Of a stretch of DNA of 64,000 nucleotides, positions 53,659 through 62,497 are shown piece after piece; position 1 is the stretch's first letter, and each line of letters begins with the position of its first letter. The DNA lies in assembly GCF_014863355.1 (NCBI RefSeq), contig NZ_JACZEP010000003.1, forward strand, positions 372,001 to 436,000, given 5' to 3'. The notes beneath the pieces were generated by a model, which saw only the letters and a program-made list of their open reading frames with translations, ran no database searches and had not been told where the DNA came from. The DNA comes from Aminobacter carboxidus. Its GTDB lineage: Bacteria; Pseudomonadota; Alphaproteobacteria; Rhizobiales; Rhizobiaceae. The position numbers were made by a program, and so were the translations under genes.

Positions 53659-54357
53659 ATGATCACGACGCTTGCCTTCTCAGCCTTCGTCGCCTTTTCC
53701 TGCGGCTGGATCGGCATGCGTGCGGTCCGCGAGCATCGCGACGCTCTCGCCGAACGCAGAGGCCTGCTCGACGACGCCGCAAAGCTGCTTCGAAACGCCC
53801 GCATTGCTTTCGGTCCCGACCAATTCCCAGTGCTGGTCGGCGAGATCAGCGATGGCCGTCGGGCCAAGATCGAGCTCATTGCCGACACCATGGTCACGCG
53901 CAGGCTGCCCCAGCTTTGGCTCAGGGTGACGCTCAGCGAAACCAGGGAATGCATGAGACCGACAATCGGCGCGCTCGCCCGCCCGACAGGCGCTGAATAT
54001 TACTCGCTGGTCCATGACATGCCGGAATGGATGTCACCACCCGAGACCGACGCCTCGCTGCTGATGCGCGGCGATGGTCGTGCGACGGCATGGCAGATCG
54101 AACGGGGTTCGGCGCTGTTCAAGAGCCTGTTTGCAGACCCGAGGGTCAAGGAAGCCGTCATCACGGCTCGTGGTACCCGCATCATCCGCCAGGCAGCGCA
54201 AGGCGAGCCCGGTGCGCATAAAGTGCTGAGGCAGGTGCGCTTTCCGCTGACGTCGATCCCGACCGAACTGGTCGGCCTTGCCATCGCCGAAGCCGAGGCG
54301 CTGAGCGCCTTGCTGGTCGACGACGACATCGTCGCTCCCGTCTATGAAGCGGCTTGA
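53659..54357 (+). CDS. Hypothetical membrane-anchored protein (232 aa)
   Basis: 232-residue protein of unknown function. An N-terminal hydrophobic helix (ITTLAFSAFVAFSCGWIG) may anchor it; the remaining ~200 residues are soluble and without a recognised family. ATG 53659 has ACGAGG 8 bp upstream; an earlier ATG at 53608 lacks a ribosome site. It follows the permease by 61 bp in the same direction, so it could be part of the same transcript. Confidence 0.6.
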   Translation: MITTLAFSAFVAFSCGWIGMRAVREHRDALAERRGLLDDAAKLLRNARIAFGPDQFPVLVGEISDGRRAKIELIADTMVTRRLPQLWLRVTLSETRECMRPTIGALARPTGAEYYSLVHDMPEWMSPPETDASLLMRGDGRATAWQIERGSALFKSLFADPRVKEAVITARGTRIIRQAAQGEPGAHKVLRQVRFPLTSIPTELVGLAIAEAEALSALLVDDDIVAPVYEAA

Positions 54358-54364
54358 GGGTTCC

Positions 54365-54628
54365 ATGACAAAACCGATCAATCCTTATGTCGTGCTGGCC
54401 CTGGCCATCGTGTTGCCCGGCGCCGGCCACGTCGCGGTACGCGACGCGACGCGCGGGCTCGCCTTTGCCTTCTTCGTCGTTTTGTTTTCCGTGCTGTCCT
54501 ACGTCACCACGACGCCGGAAACATCGTTCCTTGGTCGCCATGCCGGCGGCCTGTTCGTCTGGGCGCTGTCGATACCGGATGCCTATCGCCGGGCGCGGAT
54601 ACGCAGCGTCATGGCTCCGAAGGTCTGA
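54365..54628 (+). CDS. Small membrane protein (87 aa)
   Basis: 87-residue protein with two or three hydrophobic segments (YVVLALAIVLPGAGHVAV; GLAFAFFVVLFSVLSYVTT; AGGLFVWALSIPDAYRRAR). The GAGH segment and C-terminal DAYRRAR recall small TM2-like proteins, but identity is not certain. Starts at ATG 54365 after GAGGG; it lies 7 bp after the previous gene and is likely co-transcribed. Confidence 0.6.
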   Translation: MTKPINPYVVLALAIVLPGAGHVAVRDATRGLAFAFFVVLFSVLSYVTTTPETSFLGRHAGGLFVWALSIPDAYRRARIRSVMAPKV

Positions 54629-54632
54629 CTTT

Positions 54633-55055
54633 TCAGCTCGCCAACCTGCAATCGCCGCGGCCGGCCAAGGCGTCGAGATTACCGGCGTTGGGGCAGAAAT
54701 CCCGATAGGATGCCTCGAAATCTCTTGCTTCCAGCCGGTCGCTGCAGACGCGTCGTGCCGGGCACATCATGCAGGTCCGGCGCATGTCGCGATTCCATTC
54801 CGGGTAGCGGTTCTCGAAAGTCTCGGCGTCGACGCCCTTGGACTTGATGGCCTCGGGCAGCAGAATCTTTGAGGCGAAGGCAAGACGCATGGCCTGCCTG
54901 AAATCTGACCGCGATAGCCCGCACTCTGCCAGCATGCGTTCGCCGTCATTGCCGAGTTGGCTGATCTCCAACACCGAGGCACGGCGCTGGCGCCAGTCCT
55001 TAAAGCGGAGCACGACCAATCGCCAGAGCTCGTAAGACATCGGTATCGTATTCAT
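54633..55055 (-). CDS. Cysteine-rich protein with DUF1127-like N-terminus (DUF6455-like)
   Basis: 140-residue protein. The N-terminal half resembles DUF1127 (LWRLVVLRFKDWRQRRASVLEISQLG, GERMLAECGLSRSDFRQAM). The C-terminal half has spaced cysteines, CMMCPARRVCSDRLEA and YRDFCPNA, which could hold an Fe-S cluster or zinc and resembles DUF6455. Start at 55055 after GGGAG. Convergent with the small membrane protein gene (4 bp between stops). Function unknown. Confidence 0.65.
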   Translation of the reverse strand: MNTIPMSYELWRLVVLRFKDWRQRRASVLEISQLGNDGERMLAECGLSRSDFRQAMRLAFASKILLPEAIKSKGVDAETFENRYPEWNRDMRRTCMMCPARRVCSDRLEARDFEASYRDFCPNAGNLDALAGRGDCRLAS

Positions 55056-55147
55056 TGCTGCTATCTCCCACGTCACGAGACACCCTCACCCTTTGCAACT
55101 TGTGCAGGCGGGGCGGCAGTGTTCCTTGCGCTGGATCAAGCTGGCGG

Positions 55148-55184
55148 CAAAAAAGAAGGCGGGTTGCCCTGCGTGCAACCCGCC
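55148..55184 (-). terminator. Rho-independent terminator after hpd
   Basis: GGCGGGTTGC (55158-55167) pairs with GCAACCCGCC (55175-55184) around a 7-nt loop; on the minus strand it is followed by TTCTTTTTT. It lies 28 bp after the hpd stop. Confidence 0.85.
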
Positions 55185-55212
55185 CCAACAGAGGTCTGTT
55201 TGAAGCTGCCGA

Positions 55213-56322
55213 TTAGGCGGCAGATTGGGAGATCACGCCGCGGCGGATCTGGTCTTCCTCGATGGATTCGAACAGTGCGCGGAAGTTGCCTTCGCCGAAG
55301 CCCTCGTCGCCCTTGCGCTGGATGAACTCGAAGAAGATCGGCCCGATCACGGTCTTGGAGAAGATCTGCAGCAGGATCTTGGTCATGCCGCCGTCGATCA
55401 CGCCTTCGCCGTCGATCAGGATGCCGTGCTTCTTCATCTTGTCGAGCGGCTCGTCATGGCCATGCACGCGGCTGCGCGACATTTCGTAATAGGTGTCGGG
55501 CGGGCCGGGCATGAACTTCAAGCCCTTGTCGGCGATCCTGTCGGTGGCGGCATAGATGTCGTCGCTGCCGACGGCGATGTGCTGGATGCCTTCGCCCTTG
55601 TACTTCCTGAGATATTCCTCGATCTGGCTGGTGTCGTCCTTGGACTCGTTCAGCGGGATGCGGATCTTGCCGCAGGGCGAGGTGATGGCGCGGCTGACCA
55701 GGCCGGTGATGCGGCCGTCGATGTTGAAGAAGTGGATCTGCTTGAAGCCGAAAAGCTCGCGGTAGAAGTCCCACCACTTGTCCATGTTGCCGCGATAGAC
55801 ATTGTGGGTCAGGTGGTCGAGGAAATAGAAGCCGACACCTGCGGGTTTCGGATCGGCCTCGCCGAGCCAGTCGAATTCCGCCGCGTAGGCTGAGCCCTTG
55901 GCGCCGTATTTGTCGACAAAATATAGCAGCGAGCCGCCGATGCCGACGATGGCAGGCACGTCGAGCGCCTTGTCGGTTCCGGTGTAGGGCGTGGCACCCT
56001 TCGACACGGCGTGGTCGAAAGCGTGCTTGGCATCGACAACGCGCCACGCCATCGAAGCCGCGCAGGGGCCGTGCTCGTCGACGAAGCGCATGGCGTGGCT
56101 GCCGGGCTCGGCGTTGACGATGTAATTGATGTCGCCCTGGCGCCAGACGGTGATCTTCTTCGTCTTGTGGCGCGCGACCGGCTCATAACCCATGCGGGTG
56201 AAAAGCTCTTCCAGCTTCTCGGGTTCGGGATGGGCGAATTCGACGAATTCGAAACCGTCGGTACCTGCGGGGTTGTCGGCGCTGATCTTGGCCGGCGGCG
56301 CATCGTGCGGGAACGGACCCAT
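55213..56322 (-). CDS. hpd: 4-hydroxyphenylpyruvate dioxygenase
   Basis: 369-residue non-haem iron enzyme turning 4-hydroxyphenylpyruvate into homogentisate in tyrosine breakdown. Iron ligands fit H170 (FLDHLTHNV), H248 (GIQHIAVGSDD) and E332 (IFFEFIQRKG). FGFKQIHFFN, RVHGHDEPLD and the C-terminal GFGEGNFRALFESIEEDQ are typical. GAGGAGG-like ribosome site upstream of the ATG. Divergent from an Lrp-type regulator over 124 bp containing an ATGCAA-N5-TTGCAT dyad. Confidence 0.95.
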   Translation of the reverse strand: MGPFPHDAPPAKISADNPAGTDGFEFVEFAHPEPEKLEELFTRMGYEPVARHKTKKITVWRQGDINYIVNAEPGSHAMRFVDEHGPCAASMAWRVVDAKHAFDHAVSKGATPYTGTDKALDVPAIVGIGGSLLYFVDKYGAKGSAYAAEFDWLGEADPKPAGVGFYFLDHLTHNVYRGNMDKWWDFYRELFGFKQIHFFNIDGRITGLVSRAITSPCGKIRIPLNESKDDTSQIEEYLRKYKGEGIQHIAVGSDDIYAATDRIADKGLKFMPGPPDTYYEMSRSRVHGHDEPLDKMKKHGILIDGEGVIDGGMTKILLQIFSKTVIGPIFFEFIQRKGDEGFGEGNFRALFESIEEDQIRRGVISQSAA

Positions 56323-56370
56323 GGAAATTCCTCCTCAAAACTCGGTAGTGCATATTGTGCTCCCGATTCG

Positions 56371-56387
56371 ATGCAATGTGCTTGCAT
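56371..56387. promoter_or_regulatory. ATGCAA-N5-TTGCAT dyad in hpd/lrp intergenic region
   Basis: A perfect inverted repeat of 6-bp arms with 5-bp spacing, 49 bp from the hpd start and 60 bp from the regulator start. Position and symmetry suggest the Lrp-type protein's operator; further TGCATAT-like half-sites lie at 56349 and 56423. Confidence 0.5.
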
Positions 56388-56446
56388 TCTGGCCTCGTAT
56401 GGGTCGTTTTATGCGTAAGACGTGCATATATGAGGAGTTTGATGCA

Positions 56447-56914
56447 ATGAATGAGGTGCTTGACCAGTTCGACCTCAAGATCCTGCGCGCGCTGCAGATC
56501 GACGGCCGGCTGACCAACAACGAGCTGTCGGAGAAGATTGCGCTGTCGGCTTCGCAGTGCTCGCGAAGGCGCGCCCGGCTGGAGGCGGAGGGCTTCATCC
56601 GGGGTTACCAGGCGATGCTCGACCGCGAGCGGCTGGGTCTCGAGCTCCTGGTGGTGATCTCGGTGACACTGGCCACCCACAACCGCGACAACGCCCAGCG
56701 CTTCGCCCGACTGGTCAACGATTTGCCTGAGGTGCTCGAGGCCTATTCGCTGACAGGCGAGATGGACTACCACATCAAGGTCGTCGTGCGCGGCCTGTCG
56801 GACCTGTCACGCTTCGTCAACGAGGTGCTGTTGCCGCATGATTCCGTGCAGCATGTGAAGACCGCGATCGTTCTGACGACGCTGAAGCAGTTCGGACCGC
56901 TGCCGATCGGGTAG
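56447..56914 (+). CDS. Lrp/AsnC-family regulator (probable hpd regulator)
   Basis: 155-residue Lrp-type regulator. Winged HTH: LDQFDLKILRALQIDGRLTNNELSEKIALSASQCSRRRARLEAEGFI. The RAM effector domain follows with VVISVTLATHN, VLEAYSLTGEMDYHIKVVVRGL and VQHVKTAIVLTTLK. Start at ATG 56447 with GAGGAG at suitable distance; upstream frame is unrelated. Divergent to hpd; in Rhizobiales and relatives such regulators control hpd in response to aromatic amino acids. Confidence 0.88.
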   Translation: MNEVLDQFDLKILRALQIDGRLTNNELSEKIALSASQCSRRRARLEAEGFIRGYQAMLDRERLGLELLVVISVTLATHNRDNAQRFARLVNDLPEVLEAYSLTGEMDYHIKVVVRGLSDLSRFVNEVLLPHDSVQHVKTAIVLTTLKQFGPLPIG

Positions 56915-57370
56915 TCAGCCGCGCTTGCGCGGTCGGTTTAGCAACGCCCGTTCGACATCCGCCAATCCGGCCTCGATGCGCTCGATGGCACCGGGACCGA
57001 GCGCCTTGTCGAGTGTTTGCTGGTAGGTACGGGCGAGGTCGGCAATCTCGCGATAGGCTTTCTGTCCGGCTGCAGTCAGTTCGAGGTGCTCGACGCGGCG
57101 GTCGGCCTCGTTTTCGCGGCGTTTCAGCCAGCGTCGTTCCTCGAGCGCTGCCACGGCACGGCTGACCTTGGTCTTGTGCATGTTGGAATGCGTGCCAATT
57201 TCGGTCGCGGTCATGCGACCGACGCTACCCAAGGCGGCGAGCGCGCGCCACTCCGGCCGCGTCATCTGGAAACGCTGCTTGTACTCCCTGGAAAAGCTCA
57301 GGCTGATCAGCTCGGCGGCCCGGTTCAGCCGGTAGGGCAGGAAGCTCTCCAGGTCGAATGCCTCGGGCAT
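56915..57370 (-). CDS. MarR-family regulator (probable homogentisate operon regulator)
   Basis: 151-residue MarR protein. The winged HTH runs through [49 protein letters not shown] and [15 protein letters not shown], with N- and C-terminal dimerisation helices. It ends directly beside the Lrp gene stop (56914/56915) and is divergent from hmgA-fahA-maiA. The intergenic dyad at 57398-57417 is its probable operator. AAAGG precedes the ATG. Confidence 0.87.
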   Translation of the reverse strand: MPEAFDLESFLPYRLNRAAELISLSFSREYKQRFQMTRPEWRALAALGSVGRMTATEIGTHSNMHKTKVSRAVAALEERRWLKRRENEADRRVEHLELTAAGQKAYREIADLARTYQQTLDKALGPGAIERIEAGLADVERALLNRPRKRG

Positions 57371-57397
57371 ATCAGGCCTTTGATAGTTACAAAATCA

Positions 57398-57417
57398 ATG
57401 GTTACACTTGCAACCAT
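57398..57417. promoter_or_regulatory. Dyad in marR/hmgA intergenic region, candidate MarR operator
   Basis: ATGGTT (57398-57403) and AACCAT (57412-57417) are perfect inverted arms with an 8-bp spacer; GTTAC repeats at 57386 and 57401. The site is 28 bp from the marR start and 37 bp before hmgA. Confidence 0.5.
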
Positions 57418-57453
57418 CTCGACGTTCTCACGTCCGCCAGGGAGGTGCAAGAC

Positions 57454-58803
57454 ATGCTGGACAAGGCCATCACACAGACGACGACCGCCATGGCTGCCGG
57501 CTACATGCCGGGCTTCGGCAATGACTTCGAGACCGAGGCGTTGCCAGGTGCGCTGCCGCAGGGCCAGAACAGCCCACAAAAGTGCAATTACGGGCTCTAT
57601 GCCGAGCAGTTGTCAGGCTCGCCGTTCACCGCGCCCCGCGGCACCAACGAACGGTCCTGGCTCTACCGTATCCGACCAAGTGTCCGGCACACCAAGCGCT
57701 TTTCGGCAGCGAGCTATCCGCATTGGAAGACCGCGCCTTGCCTTAACGATCATTCGCTGGCGCTCGGCCAGTTGCGCTGGGGGCCGCTGCCGCAGCCCAA
57801 GGAGAAGCTCACCTTCATCCAGGGCATCCGCACCATGACGACGGCGGGGGATGCGATGACCCAGGTCGGCATGGCGGCGCATGTCTATGCCTTCAACGAC
57901 GACATGGTCGACGACTATTTCTTCAACGCCGATGGCGAGCTTCTGATCGTGCCGGAAGTCGGATCGATCCGCATCTTCACCGAAATGGGCATCATCGACG
58001 TCGAGCCCTCGGAGATCTGCCTGATCCCGCGCGGCATGATGTTCAAGGTGTCGCGCATCGGCGACGGCGAGCTGCGGCGCGGCTACATCTGCGAAAACTA
58101 CGGCGCCAAGTTCACGCTGCCAGATCGTGGCCCGATCGGCGCCAATTGCCTTGCCAATCCGCGCGACTTCAAGACGCCAATGGCAGCCTATGAAGACAAG
58201 GAAACGCCATGCCGCGTGCTGGTCAAGTGGTGCGGCAAGTTCCACGTCACCGAGATCGGCCATTCGCCGCTCGACGTCGTCGCCTGGCATGGCAACTACG
58301 CCCCGTTCAAATACGACCTCAGGACCTTCTCGCCGGTCGGCGCGATCCTGTTCGACCATCCCGACCCGTCGATCTTCACGGTGCTGACCGCGCCGACCGA
58401 AGAAGCGGGCACGGCCAATGTCGACTTCGTCATCTTCCCGCCGCGCTGGCTGGTGGCCGAGCACAGCTTCCGTCCGCCCTGGTACCACCGCAACATCATG
58501 AGCGAGTTCATGGGCCTGATCTACGGCCAGTATGACGCCAAGGAAGAGGGGTTCGTGCCGGGCGGCATGAGCCTGCACAACATGATGCTGCCGCACGGGC
58601 CCGACGCCATGGGCTTCGAGAAGGCGTCGAACGGCGAGCTCAAGCCGGTCAAGCTCGACCACACGATGGCCTTCATGTTCGAGACGCGGTACCCCCAGCA
58701 GCTGACGCAATTCGCTGCCGAGCTGGAAACGCTGCAGGACAACTACATCGATTGCTGGGACGGGCTCGAGCGCAAGTTTGACGGTACGCCCGGTATCAAG
58801 TGA
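57454..58803 (+). CDS. hmgA: Homogentisate 1,2-dioxygenase
   Basis: 449-residue non-haem iron dioxygenase opening homogentisate to maleylacetoacetate. Family segments: [104 protein letters not shown] and [16 protein letters not shown], with iron-ligand His and Glu residues in the last two. ATG 57454 follows GGGAGG; a 32-residue longer frame overlaps marR and is rejected. First gene of the hmgA-fahA-maiA operon. Confidence 0.95.
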   Translation: MLDKAITQTTTAMAAGYMPGFGNDFETEALPGALPQGQNSPQKCNYGLYAEQLSGSPFTAPRGTNERSWLYRIRPSVRHTKRFSAASYPHWKTAPCLNDHSLALGQLRWGPLPQPKEKLTFIQGIRTMTTAGDAMTQVGMAAHVYAFNDDMVDDYFFNADGELLIVPEVGSIRIFTEMGIIDVEPSEICLIPRGMMFKVSRIGDGELRRGYICENYGAKFTLPDRGPIGANCLANPRDFKTPMAAYEDKETPCRVLVKWCGKFHVTEIGHSPLDVVAWHGNYAPFKYDLRTFSPVGAILFDHPDPSIFTVLTAPTEEAGTANVDFVIFPPRWLVAEHSFRPPWYHRNIMSEFMGLIYGQYDAKEEGFVPGGMSLHNMMLPHGPDAMGFEKASNGELKPVKLDHTMAFMFETRYPQQLTQFAAELETLQDNYIDCWDGLERKFDGTPGIK

Positions 58804-58822
58804 AGCATCAAGTGAGGACGTC

Positions 58823-59839
58823 ATGAAACTTGCCACGCTGAAGGACTCCACCCGCGACGGCCGCCTGGTCGTGGTCTCCAGGGATTTGACCCGTTGTTCG
58901 GAGGTCGGTCACATCGCCCGCACGCTGCAGGCCGCGCTTGACGACTGGGCCCATGTCGGCCCGCGCCTCGCCACTGTTGCCGAGGGCATCGAAACGGGTT
59001 CACAGCCGACCATGCGCTTTCACGAGCACGATGCGACGTCGCCTTTGCCGCGCGCCTATCAGTGGGCCGACGGTTCGGCCTATGTGAACCACGTCGAGCT
59101 GGTCAGGAAGGCGCGGGGCGCCGAGATGCCCGACAGCTTCTGGACCGATCCCTTGATGTATCAGGGCGGCTCGGACACCTTCCTTGGGCCGCGTGATCCG
59201 ATCGTCATGGCCGACGAAGCCTGGGGCATCGACCTCGAGGGCGAGGTGGCGGTCATCGTCGACGACGTGCCGATGGGCGCTTCGGCTGAAGAGGCGCGCG
59301 ATACCATCCGGCTTGTCATGCTGGTCAACGACGTGTCCCTGCGCGGCCTGATCCCGGCCGAACTTGCCAAGGGCTTCGGCTTCTTCCAGTCCAAACCGTC
59401 GACCGCGTTTTCGCCGGTGGCGGTTTCGCCCGATGAACTCGGCGTTGCATGGGACGGCGGCAAACTGCATCTGCCGCTGCTCGCCAGCATCAACGGCCAG
59501 CCGTTCGGCCGCGCCGATGCCGGCACAGACATGACCTTCGACTTCGGCCAGTTGGTGGCGCATGCTGCCAAGACCAGGCCTCTGGTGGCGGGCACCATCA
59601 TCGGTTCGGGCACGGTGTCAAACAAGCTCGACGGCGGACCGGGCAAGCCGATCGGAGACGGTGGCGCAGGCTATTCCTGCATCGCCGAGATCCGCACTAT
59701 CGAGACCATAGAGCAGGGCGCCGCCAAGACCCCGTTCCTGAAGTTCGGCGACCAGATCCGCATCGAGATGCATGACAAGACAGGCCACTCGATCTTCGGC
59801 GCTATCGAACAGACCGTGACGAAGTACGAAAAGGCCTGA
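58823..59839 (+). CDS. fahA: Fumarylacetoacetate hydrolase
   Basis: 338-residue enzyme splitting fumarylacetoacetate into fumarate and acetoacetate. FAH-fold: LMYQGGSDTFLGPRDPIVM, GIDLEGEVAVIVDDVPMG with metal-binding Glu/Asp, LVNDVSLRG, FQSKPSTAFSPVAVSPDEL and IIGSGTVSN, then FLKFGDQIRIEMHDKTGHSIFG. The chosen ATG at 58823 follows GTGAGGA, 19 bp after the hmgA stop; the earlier GTG/ATG frame starts inside hmgA. Confidence 0.92.
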   Translation: MKLATLKDSTRDGRLVVVSRDLTRCSEVGHIARTLQAALDDWAHVGPRLATVAEGIETGSQPTMRFHEHDATSPLPRAYQWADGSAYVNHVELVRKARGAEMPDSFWTDPLMYQGGSDTFLGPRDPIVMADEAWGIDLEGEVAVIVDDVPMGASAEEARDTIRLVMLVNDVSLRGLIPAELAKGFGFFQSKPSTAFSPVAVSPDELGVAWDGGKLHLPLLASINGQPFGRADAGTDMTFDFGQLVAHAAKTRPLVAGTIIGSGTVSNKLDGGPGKPIGDGGAGYSCIAEIRTIETIEQGAAKTPFLKFGDQIRIEMHDKTGHSIFGAIEQTVTKYEKA

Positions 59840-59844
59840 GCCCG

Positions 59845-60480
59845 ATGAGCGAGACCGTCCTGTTCGACTACTGGCGCTCGTCTGCGAGCTACCGGGTTCG
59901 CATCGCGCTCAACATGCTCGGCGAGGCCTATCGGCCGGTATCGGTCGACTTGCTCGCCAAAGCGCAGAAGGCGCCGGAGCATCTGGCGCGCAATCCGCAA
60001 GGGCTGGTGCCGGTGCTCGACATCGATGGCCACGCCTTCACCCAGTCGCTGGCGATCATCGAGTATCTCGATGAAACCCGTCACGCGGGGTTTCTGCCGT
60101 CCGATCCGCTAGGTCGCCAGCGGGTACGCCAGCTGTCTTATGCCATCGCCATGGAGATCCATGCCGTCTGCAACACCGGCGTGATCGCGGAGCTGATGCG
60201 GCTGATCCCTGACGGCGAGGCGGCGCGCGATGCCTGGATGCAGAAGTTCATCGGCGACGGCATGGCCGCTTTCGAACGGCTGCTCGACAATCCGGCCACC
60301 GGCGCGTTCTGCCATGGCGACAGCCCAAGCATGGCCGACATCTGCCTGGTGCCGCAGGTCTATAACGCGCGGCGCTGGAACGTCGACATATCAGGCCTGC
60401 CGCGGCTGCTGGAGATATCCAGCCGCTGCGAAGGCCTCGAGGCCTTCGCCAAAGCGCATCCGGATCGCGCCAAAGGCTGA
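59845..60480 (+). CDS. maiA: Maleylacetoacetate isomerase (zeta-class GST)
   Basis: 211-residue glutathione-dependent isomerase converting maleylacetoacetate to fumarylacetoacetate. The N-terminal thioredoxin-fold carries the zeta signature YWRSSASYRVRIALNM with catalytic serines, then NPQGLVPVLDIDGHAFTQSLAIIEYLDE. The C-terminal helical domain has ADICLVPQVYNARRWNVD. 5 bp after the fahA stop. It completes the homogentisate branch; convergent with the ABC permease gene (3 bp gap). Confidence 0.94.
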   Translation: MSETVLFDYWRSSASYRVRIALNMLGEAYRPVSVDLLAKAQKAPEHLARNPQGLVPVLDIDGHAFTQSLAIIEYLDETRHAGFLPSDPLGRQRVRQLSYAIAMEIHAVCNTGVIAELMRLIPDGEAARDAWMQKFIGDGMAAFERLLDNPATGAFCHGDSPSMADICLVPQVYNARRWNVDISGLPRLLEISSRCEGLEAFAKAHPDRAKG

Positions 60481-60483
60481 ACC

Positions 60484-62496
60484 TCAGCGCATCCGCCAGG
60501 CCTGGGTGCGTTTGATCAGCACGCGTGACAGGAGAAGGTGGATCAGACGCGCTATGGCGTTGGTGTAGAAGATCATCATTGCCATCGCTGCGGCCGGTGC
60601 CACGTCGCCGGCATCGTCCATGTTGAGCACCGCGACCGAGGCCAGCGTCGTGTCCTTGGAATAGAGGAACACCACCGCCGATACCGTCGTCATGGCGTTG
60701 ACGAAAATGTAGATCGAGATGTCAAGGATGGCCGGCAGGCAGACCGGCACGGTGACGCGGGCAAACAGCTTGTAGAATGGCTGCTTGAGCGAGGCTGCCA
60801 CCGGCTCGAACTCCTGGTCGATCTGCTTCAGCGCCGTGAGCGCGGTCAGATGCCCCACCGTATAGAAGTGGGTGATGGTGCAGACCACAAGGATGGTCAT
60901 GGTGCCGTAGATGGCGTTCAGCGGGTTTGACGGGTCGTTGAAGAAGAAGATGTAGGCAAGGCCCAGAACCATGCCCGGCACTGCCATGGGTAGCATGGCG
61001 AGGAACTGGAATGCCGTGCGGCCGCTGCGGAAGCCGTCGGTCTTTTCAACCATGTAAGCGCCGACGAAGATGATGACCGTGCCGATGACAGCCGTCAGCG
61101 CTGCCAGCCGGATCGAGTTGTAGTAGGAGCCCCAGCCACCGCCGTCCATGCGGTCGAAGGCGAAGTGCTTGAGGCTGAGGCTGAGGTCGTAGGGCCAGAG
61201 CTTGACCAGTGCTGCGAACTGGCTGGTTGCCATGATGCCGAGGATGAAGACGGCGATCAGCGAGCACCAGGCAAGGCACAGCGTGTCGAAGCCACGGTTC
61301 GGTTTGGGCTGGTAAGGCACCGAGCGTGCCGACAGCAGCGCCACCTGCTTCTTCGTCACCATGCGGTCGACGATGAATGCGGCGATGGCCGGCACGAGCA
61401 GGATCACCGAGACGACCGCGCCCATTTCGAAATTCTGCTGGCCGATGACCTGCTTGTAGATGTCGACGGCAAGCACGTTGTACTGGCCGCCGATCACCTT
61501 GGGCAGGCCGAAATCGGTGATGACGAGCGTGAAGACGACGAAGGCCGCCGAGATCAGGCCGTAGCGCGCGCCGGGAATGGTGACGGTCCAGAAGGTCCGC
61601 CAGCGGCTCGCCCTGAGCGACTCGGCGGCCTCGTAGTGGCGCTGGTCGGAGATGGCGAGTGCGGTCGAAATGATGATCATCGCGTGGGGGAAGGCAAAGA
61701 AGATCGAGCCGACGACGATGCCGAGCGGACCGTAGATCGAGGTCCCCATCAGCAGGTCCTTGAGCAGGCCCTGGTTGCCGAACAGGTAAATCAGGGCGAT
61801 GCCGGGCAGTAGCGACGGCACCAGGATCGGCACCATGGCGACGAGCTTGAACGCATCCTTGAAACGCATGCAACTGCGGTTCAGCGCATAGGCGAAACCG
61901 AAAGCGAGCCCGACGGTAATGATCGTGCTGACGAGCGCGATGAAGACTGAGTTCTCGATCGAGCGGAACAGCGTCGGCGTCGAGAAATAGGCGGTGTAGT
62001 TTTCGAGGCCGAGCGCCCGCGACGGCCGCAGCATCACGCGGCGGAAGTCATTGGAGGTGAACTCCTGCCACTCGGTACCGGACTGCGGGTTGAGGCCGAC
62101 GAGATAGGTGGCGTCCGATGTCGTGCCGCGGATCTTGTATTTGACTGGGCTGCGGAAGCTGAAGTCGGGGAAGAAGCTTGTCGCCTGCAGTCGCCCGTCC
62201 GAGTTGGTGGCGAGTTTTGTTGGCGGCACCGCATTGAGTTTCTCGTTCAGCGCTGCGGCGGTGACGGGTTCACCCCAGTTTCCGTCCTTGTCGCTGAGCT
62301 GGAACTCGAATTTGGCGAGGTCGAAGCTGTAGGTCGAAAACGACTTGGACAGCATGATCGCCAAGGGTGCGGCCAGCGCAACCAGCAGGTAGAGCGCGAT
62401 CACCAACATCAGGCCGCGCTTGATCAGTTCGTCGCGGTCGAGCCGCAGGCGGAGGGGGCGGCCGACCGGCAGGGCGGTGTCGATTGCCATCGCCAT
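60484..62496 (-). CDS. ABC transporter permease, fused two-domain (2-aminoethylphosphonate-type)
   Basis: 670-residue inner-membrane protein made of two BPD_transp_1 permease halves in one chain. Hydrophobic segments are numerous; EAA-like loops occur as AAESLRASRWRTFWTVTIPG in the first half and FEPVAASLKQPFYKLFARVTVPVCLP in the second. Between helix 1 and the first permease core lies a ~115-residue exported segment (about 55-165). The family is shared by iron(III) and 2-aminoethylphosphonate (PhnU2-like) transporters; the adjacent ATPase and binding protein support the latter. Starts 2 bp after the ATPase stop. Confidence 0.83.
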   Translation of the reverse strand: MAMAIDTALPVGRPLRLRLDRDELIKRGLMLVIALYLLVALAAPLAIMLSKSFSTYSFDLAKFEFQLSDKDGNWGEPVTAAALNEKLNAVPPTKLATNSDGRLQATSFFPDFSFRSPVKYKIRGTTSDATYLVGLNPQSGTEWQEFTSNDFRRVMLRPSRALGLENYTAYFSTPTLFRSIENSVFIALVSTIITVGLAFGFAYALNRSCMRFKDAFKLVAMVPILVPSLLPGIALIYLFGNQGLLKDLLMGTSIYGPLGIVVGSIFFAFPHAMIIISTALAISDQRHYEAAESLRASRWRTFWTVTIPGARYGLISAAFVVFTLVITDFGLPKVIGGQYNVLAVDIYKQVIGQQNFEMGAVVSVILLVPAIAAFIVDRMVTKKQVALLSARSVPYQPKPNRGFDTLCLAWCSLIAVFILGIMATSQFAALVKLWPYDLSLSLKHFAFDRMDGGGWGSYYNSIRLAALTAVIGTVIIFVGAYMVEKTDGFRSGRTAFQFLAMLPMAVPGMVLGLAYIFFFNDPSNPLNAIYGTMTILVVCTITHFYTVGHLTALTALKQIDQEFEPVAASLKQPFYKLFARVTVPVCLPAILDISIYIFVNAMTTVSAVVFLYSKDTTLASVAVLNMDDAGDVAPAAAMAMMIFYTNAIARLIHLLLSRVLIKRTQAWRMR

Positions 62497-62497
62497 C

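Noticed and set aside
52215-53954. 579-codon minus-strand frame opposite the APC permease
   Set aside because: His/Asp/Gln/Arg-rich antisense shadow of a membrane protein gene; no start signal.
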